Assembly (NCBI RefSeq): GCF_036373705.1
Contig: NC_089850.1
Location: 47,057,048 to 47,121,047 of the forward strand
DNA length: 64,000 bases
Reading direction: 5' to 3'
Origin: Amia ocellicauda
Lineage: Eukaryota; Chordata; Actinopteri; Amiiformes; Amiidae
The stretch's first letter is position 1. Each line of letters begins with the position of its first letter. A model generated the notes under the pieces. The model was not told the origin of the DNA. It was given only the letters and a program-made list of their open reading frames with translations, and searched no databases. Positions 35,631 through 49,350 of this stretch are shown piece after piece. The position numbers were made by a program, and so were the translations under genes.

Positions 35631-36405
35631 TTAATAATAATAGAGTGATCATCTGGCAGCTGTTAAAGACTTGAAAATGGCTTGTGAAAGTTTCTGACAA
35701 TATGTGAAATGGTGGGAAGCTTAAACATCGTTGGTGTTCAGCAGCAGCTCAGCATTTCTTTCTCTGCATTTATTAGTGCCATCATTTCCATACAGGTCAG
35801 CTGCTGTGAAAAGTTTGGCTATGGCGTGATGGTGACCCAGGTAGCTGCTACAGCCCCTGGTGTGGTGGCGCTTCAGAGTTCAGGTAAATATTTTGATGTT
35901 GTGTTCTTGTCAGAAATACCAGTAAACTTGAGTGTCTGTGGACTCGGAACCCAGTGATAATAGAAGTGTGAAAAAGGGCGACCCTTTTCCATATTTTGAT
36001 TACTGACTGAAATTAGCTGTATCTCTAATCTGAGTTTCCTGGTACAAAGCCAACAGAAGGAGAAATCTGGGACTGTCACTGCTAAATGTAACCTGGCTGT
36101 TCTTCAGATGCACTAGCTTGTAAAGGGCTGTTGTATATTGTCACTTAATTGCCGTTGATGCTAAGAATAGACTTGCTGAATTCTTGCAAAGGGCCACATG
36201 CACATTGATCATGTCTTTATAGATCAGTTGTCAAAATGTTGTAATGTAAGGCACTCAGAACTACATTTCATGCATTCACTATTCTTGTCTAATTTCTTTC
36301 AAATGCTCCTCTTTCACATTTAAATAACATATTTCATATTTAATTTTCTCTTACTGTGAGCTGATTCTGTCGTATATTTTAAAACCGATTCTTCCTCAGC
36401 TAAAG

Positions 36406-36447
<42 letters not shown>

Positions 36448-39400
36448 CGGTTTTATGTATTTGTGTGCTTACCGCAGGATTTATCCAAGCAACTGTTTTG
36501 GAATTGTGGTCTGTGCTTGAGTGTGGGAGAGATGATGTTCGAATGATTCACCCAAGGTCAACACCAATGGATCCCATTGATAGAAGCTGTCAAAAGGTAG
36601 GATAAAATGCATTGAGTGTTCTTACAGTGGGAAACACAAAGAGAAATAAGGAATGTGATGGGAGTTTGCATTTCCTCCCCTCGTGTGGCGTGCTTACCTG
36701 ACAGTTTGACATCTTTCTTTTTCTTTCTGCTTGTTTTTGGCTTTGGCAGCTCTTACCATATCTGAAGACATATTTATTTGTATGTAATTTATTAAGATGG
36801 TGCTTTTGTATTCCTGGTGTAGTATTTCAAACTCGGGGCATAATCAAGGTAGTTTATTATGTATATTTAATTTATGTTAAATATTTAATCTATCTTCCTG
36901 TCAACTAAATAAAGTCTTATATGCTCTCAGTTTGTGTGAACACCCCCTCTCATTGCCTTCTAAACAAATCATATATTTTTGATATTCATAAAATAAATAC
37001 TTTATGATCTGTGGGGGAAAAAAAATAAAACAACTTCTTGTCAGAGTGTGGTGCTTATTTTATTTCTGTGAAAAATATTAGATTAATCTTTCAGCATTAC
37101 ATTTATAATTTATATTTTAGACAACATGAACCTTACAAAAACACTGAATAATCATCACAAAGTTGAGAAAATGTTGTCCAAGTTTGGAAAATGTACTATA
37201 GTATTTACTATTTTAACTTTTTAAATCTTAACATTAATCACCCGGTCAGTAGGAAATTACCATCTCAGCATTGCACGAGAGGTATACATTAGTTAGATTC
37301 CTTGTACGGTGAGGGAAAAAGTATTTGATCCCCTGCTGATTTTGTATGTTTGCCCACTGACAAAGAAATGATCAGTCTATACATTTAATGGTAGGTGTAT
37401 TTTAACAGTGAGAGACAGAATAACAACAAAAAAATCCATAAAAACGCATTTCAAAAAAGTTATAAATTGATTTGCATGTTAATGAGGGAAATAAGTATTT
37501 GACCCCTTCGACTTAGTACTTGGTGGCAAAACCCTTGCTGGCAATCACAGAGGTCAGAGGTTTCTTGTAGTTGGCCACCAGGTTTGCACACATCTCAGGA
37601 GGGATTTTGTCCCACTCCTCTTTGCAGATCCTCTCCAAGTCATTAAGGTTTCGAGGCTGACGTTTGGCAACTCGAACCTTCAGCTCCCTCCACAGATTTT
37701 CTATGGGATTAAGGTCTAGAGACTGGCTAGGCCACTCCAGGACCTTAATGTGCTTCTTCTTGAGCCGCTCCTTTGTTGCCTTGGCTGTGTGTTTTGGGTC
37801 ATTGTCATGCTGGAATTCCCATCCACGACCCATTTTCAATGCCCTGGCTGAGGGAAGGAGGTTCTCACCCAAGATTTGATGGTACATGGCCCCGTCCATC
37901 ATCCCTTTGATGCGGTGCAGTTGTCCTGTCCCCTTAGCAGAAAAACACCCCCAAAGCATAATGTTTCCACCTCCATGTTTGACGGTGGGGATGGTGTTCT
38001 TGGGGTCATTCCTCCTCCTCCAAACACGGCGAGTTGAGTTGATGCCAAAGAGCTCGATTGTGGTCTCATCTGACCACAACACTTTTACCCAGTTCTCCTC
38101 TGAATCATTCAGATGTTCATTGGCAAACTTCAGACGGGCCTGTACATGTGCTTTCTTGAGCAGGGGGACCTTGAGGGCGCTGCAGGATTTCAGTCCTTTA
38201 CGGCGTAGTGTGTTACCAATTGTTTTCTTGGGGACTGTGGTCCCAGCTGCCTTGAGATCATTAACAAGATCCTCCCGTGTAGTTCTGGGCTGATTCCTCA
38301 CCGTTCTCATGATCATTGAAACTCCACGAGGTGAGATCTTGCATGGAGCCCCAGTCGGAAGGAGACTCACAGTTATTTTGTGTTTCTTCCATTTGCGAAT
38401 AATCACACCACACAACACTGTTTTCACCTTCTCACCAAGCTGCTTGGCGATGGTCTTATAACCCATTCCAGCCTTGTGTAGGTCTACAATCTTGTCCCTG
38501 ACATCCTTGGACAGCTCTTTGGTCTTGGCCATGGTGGAGAGTTTGGAATCTGATTGATTGATTGCTTCTGTGGACAGGTGTCTTTTATACAGGTAACGAG
38601 CTGAGATTAGGAGCACTCCCTTTAAGAGAGTGCTCCTAATCTCAGCTCGTTACCTGTATAAAAGACACCTGGGAGCCAGAAATCTTGCTGATTGATAGGG
38701 GATCAAATACTTATTTCCCTCATTAACATGCAAATCAATTTATAACTTTTTTGAAATGCGTTTTTCTGGATTTGTTTATTGTTATTCTGTCTCTCACTGT
38801 TAAAATACACCTACCATTAAAATTATAGACTGATAATTTCTTTGTCAGTGGGCAAACATACAAAATCAGCAGGGGATCAAATACTTTTTTCCTTCACTGT
38901 ATATATACTCTCGTAGAATCACCTTGTATTTATTTTGCTAAGAAAGGCAAAAATTCACTCTTCTAATTTCCAGAATTACTGGAAAAATATTCAGCATGCA
39001 TCCTCTGTTCCCTCCACAGACATTTCTTGCTCTTGTCAATCTTTTATCTTCTTACCACGCTGTGTACGAGCTGCTTGGTAAACAGGGGATTCCTAACAAG
39101 CCAGAATACCCCCTAAGAGAGATGCCTACCTCCATCATTGTGAGTATGCTAATCTGTTACATGAAATATTAAATGCTTTTTAAGGATTTTGTTGTGTGTG
39201 TGTGTGTGTGTGTTTGCGTGTTTATCTTTTCTGTTGCCTCATGCACACTTAAATTACAGTAGTTTAGTGTTTCAGTTGTATACTGGCTTTGTTTAGTTTC
39301 AGTAATGTAATTTGCAACATGTAAAGATGATATCTGAGTGATTAAGCTTTTTGTAATGGTGGCTGGGAGATTAGCTCACTGAAGGTGAACCGGGCTGATT

Positions 39401-42400
39401 TCACCGAAACCACTCGTGTGGTGAGGAAGCTGTAATCCCACTTGTGTACCAGTGGGGAATCAAAAGTAAAGGTAGGCAATGGCACAGAAAGATTGAATAT
39501 GAAAAGAAAACAATCTAACTCCTGTAGCACACATACTGAAGTCTAACAGGGCTCTTCAGTATATTGTATATTGTACTGTTGTAAAGTTTCTCAAAATGTG
39601 TGAGTTGTAATATGTAGTGTATCTTATTTAAAGCTACTGGTTAGAGTCTTTAAACCTACAGTTTAAAACTGATCAGAATGATTTAAAATACCCAGTTATG
39701 ATCCCGGGAAAAAAACAGAAAGTTTCCGATTTAAAATAGAATTACTTAATCTATTATATTTCTTCAATTGTACCTTTAGCTTTTACCACACGGGGGCATC
39801 CTTTGACAATTGTTAATAACTGCTGCATGATTCTTAAGATGACAATGGATCTCAATTTGCAGCTTCAGAATATTGTACGATAACTAAAACTCACTCAAGT
39901 TGAACGTTTTTCCAGAACAGTACTGATTGACAGGTGCCCACATAAAGGAATCCCACTCTGGCTTGCTGTCCCCACATTGTTCTCTCAGCCTTTTCAAACT
40001 CAGAACATGCCCTTGTATTTTCTCACTGAAGTTTGACACTCTGCAGTAGAATGTGGTGATGGTTAGCCCTCCTGGGTTCTGCTTAACACACTGCCTGAGC
40101 GACTGAAATGAACTTCCTACATACAGTTTTTACGATTAATGCAATTAGTTCAGTACGACTTACACTTTATTGGCATGCTGCTGTTAGCAATTATGGACAG
40201 AGACCATAAAGAAGTACTTGGGCTCTTTACTTAATAGCAGTCATTGAGACCACACAATCAATTGCCAGTTATGAGAGAGGACATGACATATTGCTCTTCG
40301 CTCCATCCCCACAGACATACCTATGTTGTTTTCTTGGGGAAACGGTGCATCCAGTATGACATCAAAACCAGACCTATTCAACAAGCTTTAGAGCAAGGTA
40401 CATGCATTCGTACGATAAGCGTAAATATAACTGATAATTCTTTATATGAAATTCAGTATTTAAATAGAAGAACCATTTAATCTTAAGAAAAACAACAACC
40501 ACGTATACTTGCACAATTAAAACTTCCTCGGGTAAAAGGTAGATTCAGGAATGTCTGGCGCAATGCCTGGCCTATTTTTGTGTTGTCTGTGTGATGAATG
40601 CTGCATTAGAGTTTCCATTAAGTTTCCTTTATCCGAGTTAATTAACGAAACCAGAGAGGAAACTGAGAGCAAAGTGGAATGAAATGAGAGGCTGCAGAGA
40701 TGGGAGCACTGTCTGTCTTTTTGGTGTCCACTGTAGTTACACATCCTGCTGTGATATGTTGTTTACATTTCTTCTAGTTACTCTTGTTTTTCTTTCTTTC
40801 TTTTTTTAAAAGGATATTCTCGACAGAATTATCATAATTAATTCAGATGCAAAAATACACTCGTTGTTCAACTTTGAACAGTCGCACACATTTGGTCTCA
40901 GGTAAGATGCCCGTTCCCTTTGATTTGCATTTACTGTCGGAACGAATGACTAAAAGCTGTTGATGTAATTGAAATACAGGGACAACACTAAATGAATTAC
41001 TTGATCTGATCATTTCATTCCACTCTATCCCTCATGTTTAGATCGATACAGAATTCAGTAAGCTGTGATTAGCTGTCTATGGTAAATATATTTGAATGGC
41101 TTGCTGATGATAAGATCATTTTATTCTGTGGGCATGACCGAGCAGCGTGTATGTCTAATTTTAAATGCCCTCAATTCTAATTGAAGAGGCACATTTGTTC
41201 TCACTTAGCTTTAGCTTTGTTCCTGTTGTATGGGAATTAAGTGCAGAATACTTTTTCCCCCAACCACATTCTGCAAACAGTGCATTCACCCGTTGTACCA
41301 TGTTAAAATTAATACATGTATACAGAAACATGGACATATTTCTGGTAAAACATTTTATTTGCAAAATCAAATTGAGTTTTACGTGATGCGCTGGTGGTGC
41401 TACCATGTCAGTCATAGGTGCCACATTGGAAATTCATGTTGCCCCCGAGAAAACTCTTTGAGGGTAGGGTCTGGGGGCAATGGGGCCCATGAAATCAGAG
41501 CTTCTGTTTTTTGCCCTTTCACTACATGTTTGCAGCCAGGTGTCCCTATAACATAAGACAAGGGGACAACAATGAAAGGAAGCACTGAGAAGCTGTAGAC
41601 CTGTGTGGGAGCTCAGCACATTGAAGGCTTGATTTTCTAGATGTTTAATGAGGAACACATGATGCTACATTCACTTGTAGTGGTTTTAGTAAATCGCAGG
41701 ATACACCGATGAAGAAGTAACAAGTTTATTGCAGAAAACATAAATACAGGTTAACCCGGAGCCCTCCTCTCACATGAAGTTAGGAAAAGAACTAAGGATG
41801 TGAGGTTGGAGAAGCCTTTTTGAATCTTCAGATAGACAATGGGTTGGGTCTTATCTATCCAAAATGATTACATCTCATTAAACTTCAGTTGTACAAAATA
41901 GTTTACCACATGCATGATAATTAACATAGACCTAAGTTTGTTAATGTTGTTGAAGTGTTTGATGAGTTGATTGATGATGGTCAGTACCTGTTCCCCAAAA
42001 CACACAATCTTTATACTGTTTAACTGTTTCAGCTGATTGAATATACTAAAAAGCAGTGGCTGACTTAATTAACTGAAAAGCAAGAGCGGATTGAATAATT
42101 CTAAAGACAGTAGTTGATTGAAATAATGAAAAGGCAATGCTTGACTGAAGTAACCTTTCAGACAGAAATTTATTAACTTTATTACATTTATTAACTAATA
42201 CTTAAAGTAGCCCCCAGAACAGAGCAAATACAAACTAATGATTGCTTTATAGACCAAACTGAATTAGCAACATGAAACAATAATAATAAAAGAATGTAAA
42301 GAAAATAATAAAAGTGGATGTTCCCACTACACACTGAAGCACCAAATAAATGTTGAACAATTGCTGCCATTTTAAGGCAGGACGGGTTCCCTAGCTGCAC

Positions 42401-45400
42401 ATGGCTTTTGCTCAGCATAGTAGCTCTTGTGTTAGTTTATAGTCCTGTTCCTGTGGAAAATGACTGTATCTTGAACGATGAAATGTTGGCTTCTCATCTT
42501 TTTTCAAAAAGGAAAAATAAACATTTGGCAAGCTCCTTGAATCTGCCACAGGTACTGTTTGCACAGATGGAAATTTGTATATCTAACGTTTATTACAATG
42601 ACAAACCCTCGAAGCAGATGGTCTCCCAGCGCCAGTTACGTGTGTATTTCTTTCCCATTGAGTGTTCTCTCGCTCCCAATTTCAGCTGCCAGGAGGCGAG
42701 CGATAGCTTCATCAGTGGTGGCAGCTATAGGACTTGTGCTTTCCTTCCTGTCTGAAGGAATCATCCTCCTAACTGGATAACCATTGATCTTAGCATTACG
42801 CATCAGTCAGGGTTCTTGCTAGGAGAGACAGTGGCTGTTAGGTCCATTTTCTCCATAGAGGAATGGCCTGCAAGTGTGAAGTACAAGAACAGCACTGTCT
42901 CTCCTGTCCCAGTCACGCTTCACAGGGTATCACTGGTTCAATAACACTTTCCACTTAGCAATTTCTTACTGTTCATATTTCCTTCAGTTTTGTGCTCCGG
43001 CTATATTATATTCTGTATTACTCGCACTGCATTTGGTATTATTGGAGGGGAGGGAATTGTTTGTATTTGTTTATTTCTTTAATTAATTTAGTTTACCATA
43101 TTGTTGAAATCAATTGGAATTCTCTGCTGAAAGAAACACATTAAGGAAATATCACTAAAATAATGTTTGAACTTCGTTTCATTTCAATATAGAGCTATCA
43201 CGCAATGAAGAGACTTAGCATCAGAATGGAGGAACAGTGTCTGATTTATATTCTGGAAGCCCAATTAAATGGTCTGTTTCCTACTCAGAATGAAAGTATA
43301 TAAATAATGTAAAGCTTTCAGCTGATGGGCTCATGGAAAGTAAAGCACATCACTCAACAGACAGGACATATTGCTTTGCTGGCATGGAAGTGCTCCTTGG
43401 AGATGCAGACTGTAATATTCCTCTGCACAACCAAGTGCTTCTCTGTAGTGCGTTTGATTATAAATATCTCTCTCTTGTTTTCAGAACATGTTGCTGCAGT
43501 TTTGATTATGGATTTGTTATTTATTGCTTGGAGAACCACAAATATATTCCTGCACAGAGCTGACAACAATCAATAGCAGCGTTCTGGAAAATGTGGTGAA
43601 GCCTGTTAGTGCTTCATCTCAGGAAAAAGAAAACTGAAATGTTAAAAACCAAATATCAAACGTTATTTTATTGTAAACTTGCATGATGAATAAAACCTTG
43701 CATTTGTATAAGAGACATCTAACGGCTGAGAGCAAATAACCCAGCAACTTATCCTTTATTTTTTAAACAAGAACATCCAGTGATGGAGCCATCTCACATC
43801 TACTGCAGTTAATGGAAAACGAATGGGGGGGAAGAAAGGCATTTTGTTGTGAAGAAAGAAAATAATGATCCTACATATACCCTAGCAATCCGTATTACAT
43901 TCTGGGAGTACGTTATATCAAGATCACTACTTATTGGCATTTTATCACTCATACCAGTGGACAGCACTGCACTGTAGCAGCTTTATCAAAACTGGAAAGA
44001 AAGGTTTGTTTTGCCTTTTGTGTGCACATTCCTATCCTCTTCTGTAGTTGCACTGTTCCCTCTGGAAAGATGGTCTTTATAATCCCCCCACTCCCTCACA
44101 ATTTTGAAAGTATTATTATGATCTGGCCTTAGTACTTAACATACTAGTGTTACTCCGCTTTTTAAATACAATATGTATAATTCTGCTATAACAGCTGTTA
44201 AACCACAGTGCAAATGTCAGGTCTACTACTGATTTCGTCATTTAAATAGTTTTTTCCAACCTGGAAACATTTTGGTGCATTAATCGGTCTTTACACACAA
44301 AAGTCACAGAAGGGTACTACCAATGCTGTACCCCTTTTACTGAGAATAAGACTGGAAGCTGTCAAAGGCTGAAACTTTGTAAGCTGCAGGAGTTATTTGT
44401 GCTCATGCCATGAAACCTGGTATGAAATATAGGCTTTCTTTTTTATTTTTTCTTGTCGTCTGAAGTGGTCATTTTGTCTTATTAAATTGGGAACTCCAAT
44501 AAATGAATTTCACCATGAAGCCAACTGGTGACATCTTTGAGAATACTTTAGAAAACAGTAAAATAATTAGATCAAAGAAGTGGTGCCTGTCGTCTCGGGG
44601 GACATGTCTCAATTTATCTTCTAATATGCAAAAGGGATTAATTATAAGAGTCTTATTTTGAAGATATATATTTTCTGTTTACAAATTGGTACACCATACT
44701 ATAATTGAATTGATATTTTGAAGTAATTTCTCTAGTTTCTAATCTCATTTGCGCAAACAAGACAGGATTCTCTGTTTAAGTGACTTCTGTTGTGGGTCTC
44801 TTTGTAATTTATCAAAGTAAAAAGCTGAAACAAAGTAATACAAGAAAACCGTTTATCAAAGCAACCAACACAAGCAAATCAGCCGGCTTTGATTTCTCTT
44901 GTTGTTTTTGCTTTTTGGATAATTCTTTGTTTATATTTTTAGTGTAATTTTCTGGAACTTGAGTTCATATTTGAAATTTCAACTCTTTGAAAATCCCTCT
45001 AATTTAAACAGAAGTGCCCTTATTGTATAATGCCACATTTATTTACCAGTTTGGGTATAGTTATGTAAATACATCTCTTATGCAAAGTAGGTAAATGTTC
45101 AGTGGATAAGGTGCCTAATCTTGTTGTTTTTAATGTGAATATTAATATTTATTGTTATTTTAATTGTATTGGTACCTTTGTCCAAGTGACTCATATTCAA
45201 CGATAGTGTATAATGAGTTACAAGTTGCTAAGGTTGTATTTTGTGGACTAGTGTTACAACCAAAACAGAATTCAAAATGTTAATGGTTATACAAAAAACT
45301 AAATAATAATACAGTATAGGAAATTATGTGCAGGACTGTATTACTGTGTGCTTGAATAGCAAGAGTATTGAATTATAACTGACATCAATGCGTTTGTGAC

Positions 45401-48400
45401 ATCATTCCTGTGGTGAGGCCACCATGCAGCGCTGTGCTGAAACGAACCCTTAATTTGGGCCAGAAAGATGCCTAACCCCACCCCATTTAATATTTGTATC
45501 TCCCAACATGTAGGAAAGTTCAAGCTGCCCCCAAACATTCATAATGCAGCACAAACATAATGTAGTTCACTAACTGTGGATCCCAGGTACTGTGCTCTAA
45601 TGGGGGAAGGCACAGTAGTGACAAGTCCACCATCATTGTTTGGTGAATAAAACAGCTGGCACACTGGAGCAGTGGAAATCACACTTCAGTGGGAGAATGT
45701 GTTCATTAAAGAGAACGTCCAGCCTGGCTGATTCTGTAATGGCTTTAATAACAGTATGGGAAGGTATAATTAACCTAAGAAGAAGAACTAGGATGCAAAT
45801 GAAGCACGAACAGTTGTTTTATGTGAATGTGCCAAAGGTTAAAATTATATATTTTCTGTGGCTAATGAGGGCAGTTTGTCACGTTACATGGCATTCACAT
45901 GGTATAGATCTTTAGAAGAACACAATATGTGGAATCTACTTGATGAAAAACGTAATTATTCCATCTTAAAACACATTGTAAAGCCAATCACTTTGGAATC
46001 AAGATACTTTGGCTAGTTAGCTTAAAAAAAAAACAAAAAAACTTGTTCTTAATAAATCTAATTATGTGAATTGAGAATATACAGAGCACCACTCCCAGAA
46101 AGCCATTTTCATTCTAAATGGCCAACTGTGCCATGCTAAACGATTAGATCACTCAATAGTTTAATGTAGTAAAAATAAAATCAATAGCTACTTATTCAAT
46201 AGATCTTAATTGTACCACAGGGCACACTGAGATGATTGATCTTCCATAGGAGCACTTATGAAGTTCACAGCAAAGTTGTGCTTCTTGTGTCTTAAAATTA
46301 CAGCCCAAACAACAGTAAGATGATTATTGCAGTCCTGATTTAGTTAATGTTGATTATGATGCGGTCTTTGCTTTTCAGATTATTGTGTGTCATGTGCTGC
46401 AATCTGGACACCCTTTTGCTTTTGGAGTCACAGTACAGAGTTTCGGAGATATTGCTTCAGAGCCAAAAGGATAACGTGTCGGATGCCTCTGTAGGTCAAG
46501 GGTAGGTAATGGTTATTGGGGGAAATAAATGGGGCTGTAATTAGTATTAAACTATTAGAAGAGACAAAGGAAACCTACAGATGCATATAAGTGTATATGC
46601 ATACATCCACTTATTACACTGAGAAGCTGTGTTATAGACATGCAATGTACACTACCGGTTTTAAAGTTGTAGAACACCTCAATTTTTCCAGTATTTATTG
46701 AAATGTATGCTGTTTAATGTTTCGGTGTACTCTGAAATTAAAGCATATAATAAATAAACAATTGGAGATAAAAAATAAATAAAGAAATCATTTCGTTTAT
46801 CAAAATGTAACTCCTTAAGCTGACAAACCCCTCTTCACTGTTGTGTGGTTTGACAAGTGTTTGGTATCCCCTACGCATTTAAGCGCTCCCCCCCTCGCAT
46901 TCTGAAATGGGGTGGGGGTGGGGGATACTTGGTCTGAGTAGGAATACAAAATCTCAGAAAATATTGACAATTATGACATATTGTGGAACCAGACAGTCTA
47001 CTGATCAAAACAAGACTATCTACGTTTTTGTAGAAGCAACACACACCCGTAGAGATCTCAAAATGTCAAGATGGAAGACTCTGTTTACTGTGTACTAATA
47101 CACAATGATTGTACATAACTGGATCTGAACTTCTCTCATATCTAGAAAAGATATGCAGGCAACAAAGACACCATGGGCCATTTTCTTATTTATAGGATGA
47201 GACACCTGTGCCACTTGTGCTCATCTTAACGTCTCTCATGTCCGAATTCAGGGATTAGGGATATGTTTGTAGTCATGAAGTTAAAGGAGGATCCAGAGAC
47301 TATTGAACTTATAGCCACAACTTGGTATGTCAGTCTTATAAATATAAGCATTTCATAAATTTCTGAGATTTTAATTTCCTGTGTCAATATGGCTTATTTG
47401 ACTTTCTTTCAATTTCTGTATCACCCTTATATTGCTCCCACTCCCTCCATCCCCTTCCACACACGCAAATATGATACTGTTCATATGGCAGAAAGTTCAC
47501 TTTCTCAGATTGCAATTCACTTTGGCTTTGCTTCAGTAAACCCAGAAAGGCTTTTATGGTATATCATAAAACCCCATCTGCACTAAACCTTATCTCAGGG
47601 ATTTAATGGGATTACTGATATAAAGGGAGTTTTTCTTTGCTTTTTTCTTTTTTCTTTCTTTGAAAATACGCCTTTATTTGCACCATAGTTAAAATAAATA
47701 AACACAAATATAAATTATTAGTATAACCTAAACATTTTAGTATAAGTTATTTACACCATTTGTTGGACTTTTAAATATCATGCATTAAACTATACTTATT
47801 TATCAAAGATAGTTTTTGAGAGTTTGGGAACCGTGGCCTTCAGGATGCAAACATCATACCACACTCCTTAGTTTGGACAAGCCTTTGTCTGCTTTGCTAG
47901 TATGTGAATGAAAAGCAAATGACAGCAGCAGAAACATTTGCTATGATGTTTGGCACATTTTACAATAGCTTAGTCAGGTTTATTTATTATTACTCTGTTG
48001 CTTTTCATTCTGTTAATCTATAAGCGTCTACAGAAATTAAGAAAGGAAACGTTTACAGCATTTAACTATTTAACAATTTTTTTATTAATAAGATGTTGTG
48101 TTGTTGATATAATAATAATTGGACCTGGGTACTGGTTCTAGGTTTTCTGCAATCACAACTAATTATAATGCACGTACCATTACTGCCTGAATACTGAATT
48201 AATAAATTATGGGTAAAATGCTGCTTATTGATGTGTTACTAATGATTTATAAATGTTGAATATATTATAAATACATACTTTATAAAGCATTAACATTATG
48301 ATATAAATTGGTTATAAATCATTTCTGATCAAAAAGTGTAAAATAATGGATTAGGAATGTGTCAAAACAGTAGTGAAGTTTTCTTTATAACCTGTTCATA

Positions 48401-49282
48401 ACTGATTTAAAAGAGGAACACTTTTTAGCTACCTTTTCGACTTTGTCACCATTTCATGTATTGCTATAACTGAGATATCACTGATTTAAAATGCATTATT
48501 CATGCTGTATAAAGTTTGTATTGATAATCTATTAAGCATTTATAAATCATTAATAACACATTATGCTGCACATTATTATAAAGTGCTTTGTCCTTTATTA
48601 ATGTATGTGTATGTGTAATAATCAAGTGCAACCTTCGACGGCAGGAAGTTCATCATTGACGGGCTGTCGGTGGAGAGGAATCATATTCTCGTGAGGATGA
48701 ATTTGATTGGAGGGCCGTCAGAGCGCTTTTTGCCCCCCCGTGCACTACAGAAGGTAAGCATTGCTGTGCAGTCAACCCAGGATTTATACACTAAAAAACA
48801 GCTAATTATTAGAAGTGTAAACTGTGAGTTAGATTATGCTGGTGTGCGACAAACAGGTGAGGGATTCACAATCAAAGCTTTTATTGAAACTTATAATTTG
48901 GACACATTTCCTTAATTCCCCTATACATTCATAATATGCTATTTTAAAAGTTGTGCCCCCACCCTGTTCACAGCATGAGAGTAAGAAAACCCAGTGAAAT
49001 TCACACGTGCAAAACCTTCACAGTTTCTGCCCTTGGTGGAATTCAATGGTTTTAATATTTATTTATTTTACATTTAATTATTATTTTATCCAGCTCTATG
49101 TGATGTTGTATTCCATGTTAATACTACTGAACTAGTATTGCAGGCTGTGGTTTTAACATTTCATCCAGAAAGTGTCTGCTTAAAAACTGAACTGTCAGCA
49201 TATATTATTCAGTTTGATAATCAATGTATTTTTTATAGCACATTTAGAACAGTAATCAGATTGCTATGCTTTCCTTCCATTG

Positions 49283-49350
<68 letters not shown>

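Larger units (their letters stand above)
22951..36477 (+). other. tbc1d32 introns 2-20 (non-coding content)
   Basis: Introns between exons 2 and 21 are mostly 200-1,300 bases. Intron 2 holds (TA)n at 23339-23376. Intron 5 (24633-25459) has a possible interspersed repeat at about 25060-25210 with 'agtcctggtccaggag'. Intron 6 holds a Tc1-like element. Intron 17 (33190-34446) holds a retroelement. Intron 19 holds (AAT)n at 35581-35640, and intron 20 (TTA)n at 36407-36446. ORFs within them show no family features. Confidence 0.6.
37305..38901 (-). mobile_element. Nearly intact Tc1-like transposon, copy B (1.6 kb)
   Basis: Terminal repeats of about 200 bp at both ends (37305-37507 and 38696-38901), bordered by TA. 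Each has outer and inner direct repeats (gggaaaaagtatttgatcccc and gggaaataagtatttgacccc types), the IR/DR design known from Sleeping Beauty-type elements. A complete transposase ORF lies between, plus a 97-bp hairpin before its start. It lies in tbc1d32 intron 21, opposite to the gene. Confidence 0.95.

Noticed and set aside
36750-36779. Possible 30-bp microexon of tbc1d32 ([10 protein letters not shown]) with good splice sites
   Set aside because: It is in phase, but exon 21 joins exon 22 directly in frame and gives better family sequence, so it is not needed. RNA data could revive it.
37886-38293. 135-aa plus-strand ORF
   Set aside because: Opposite-strand shadow of the Tc1 transposase; similar shadows occur at 11903-12250 and 14105-14628.
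42408-42780. 115-aa and 73-aa overlapping ORFs in intron 23
   Set aside because: Overlap in different frames, no domain, no codon or homology support.
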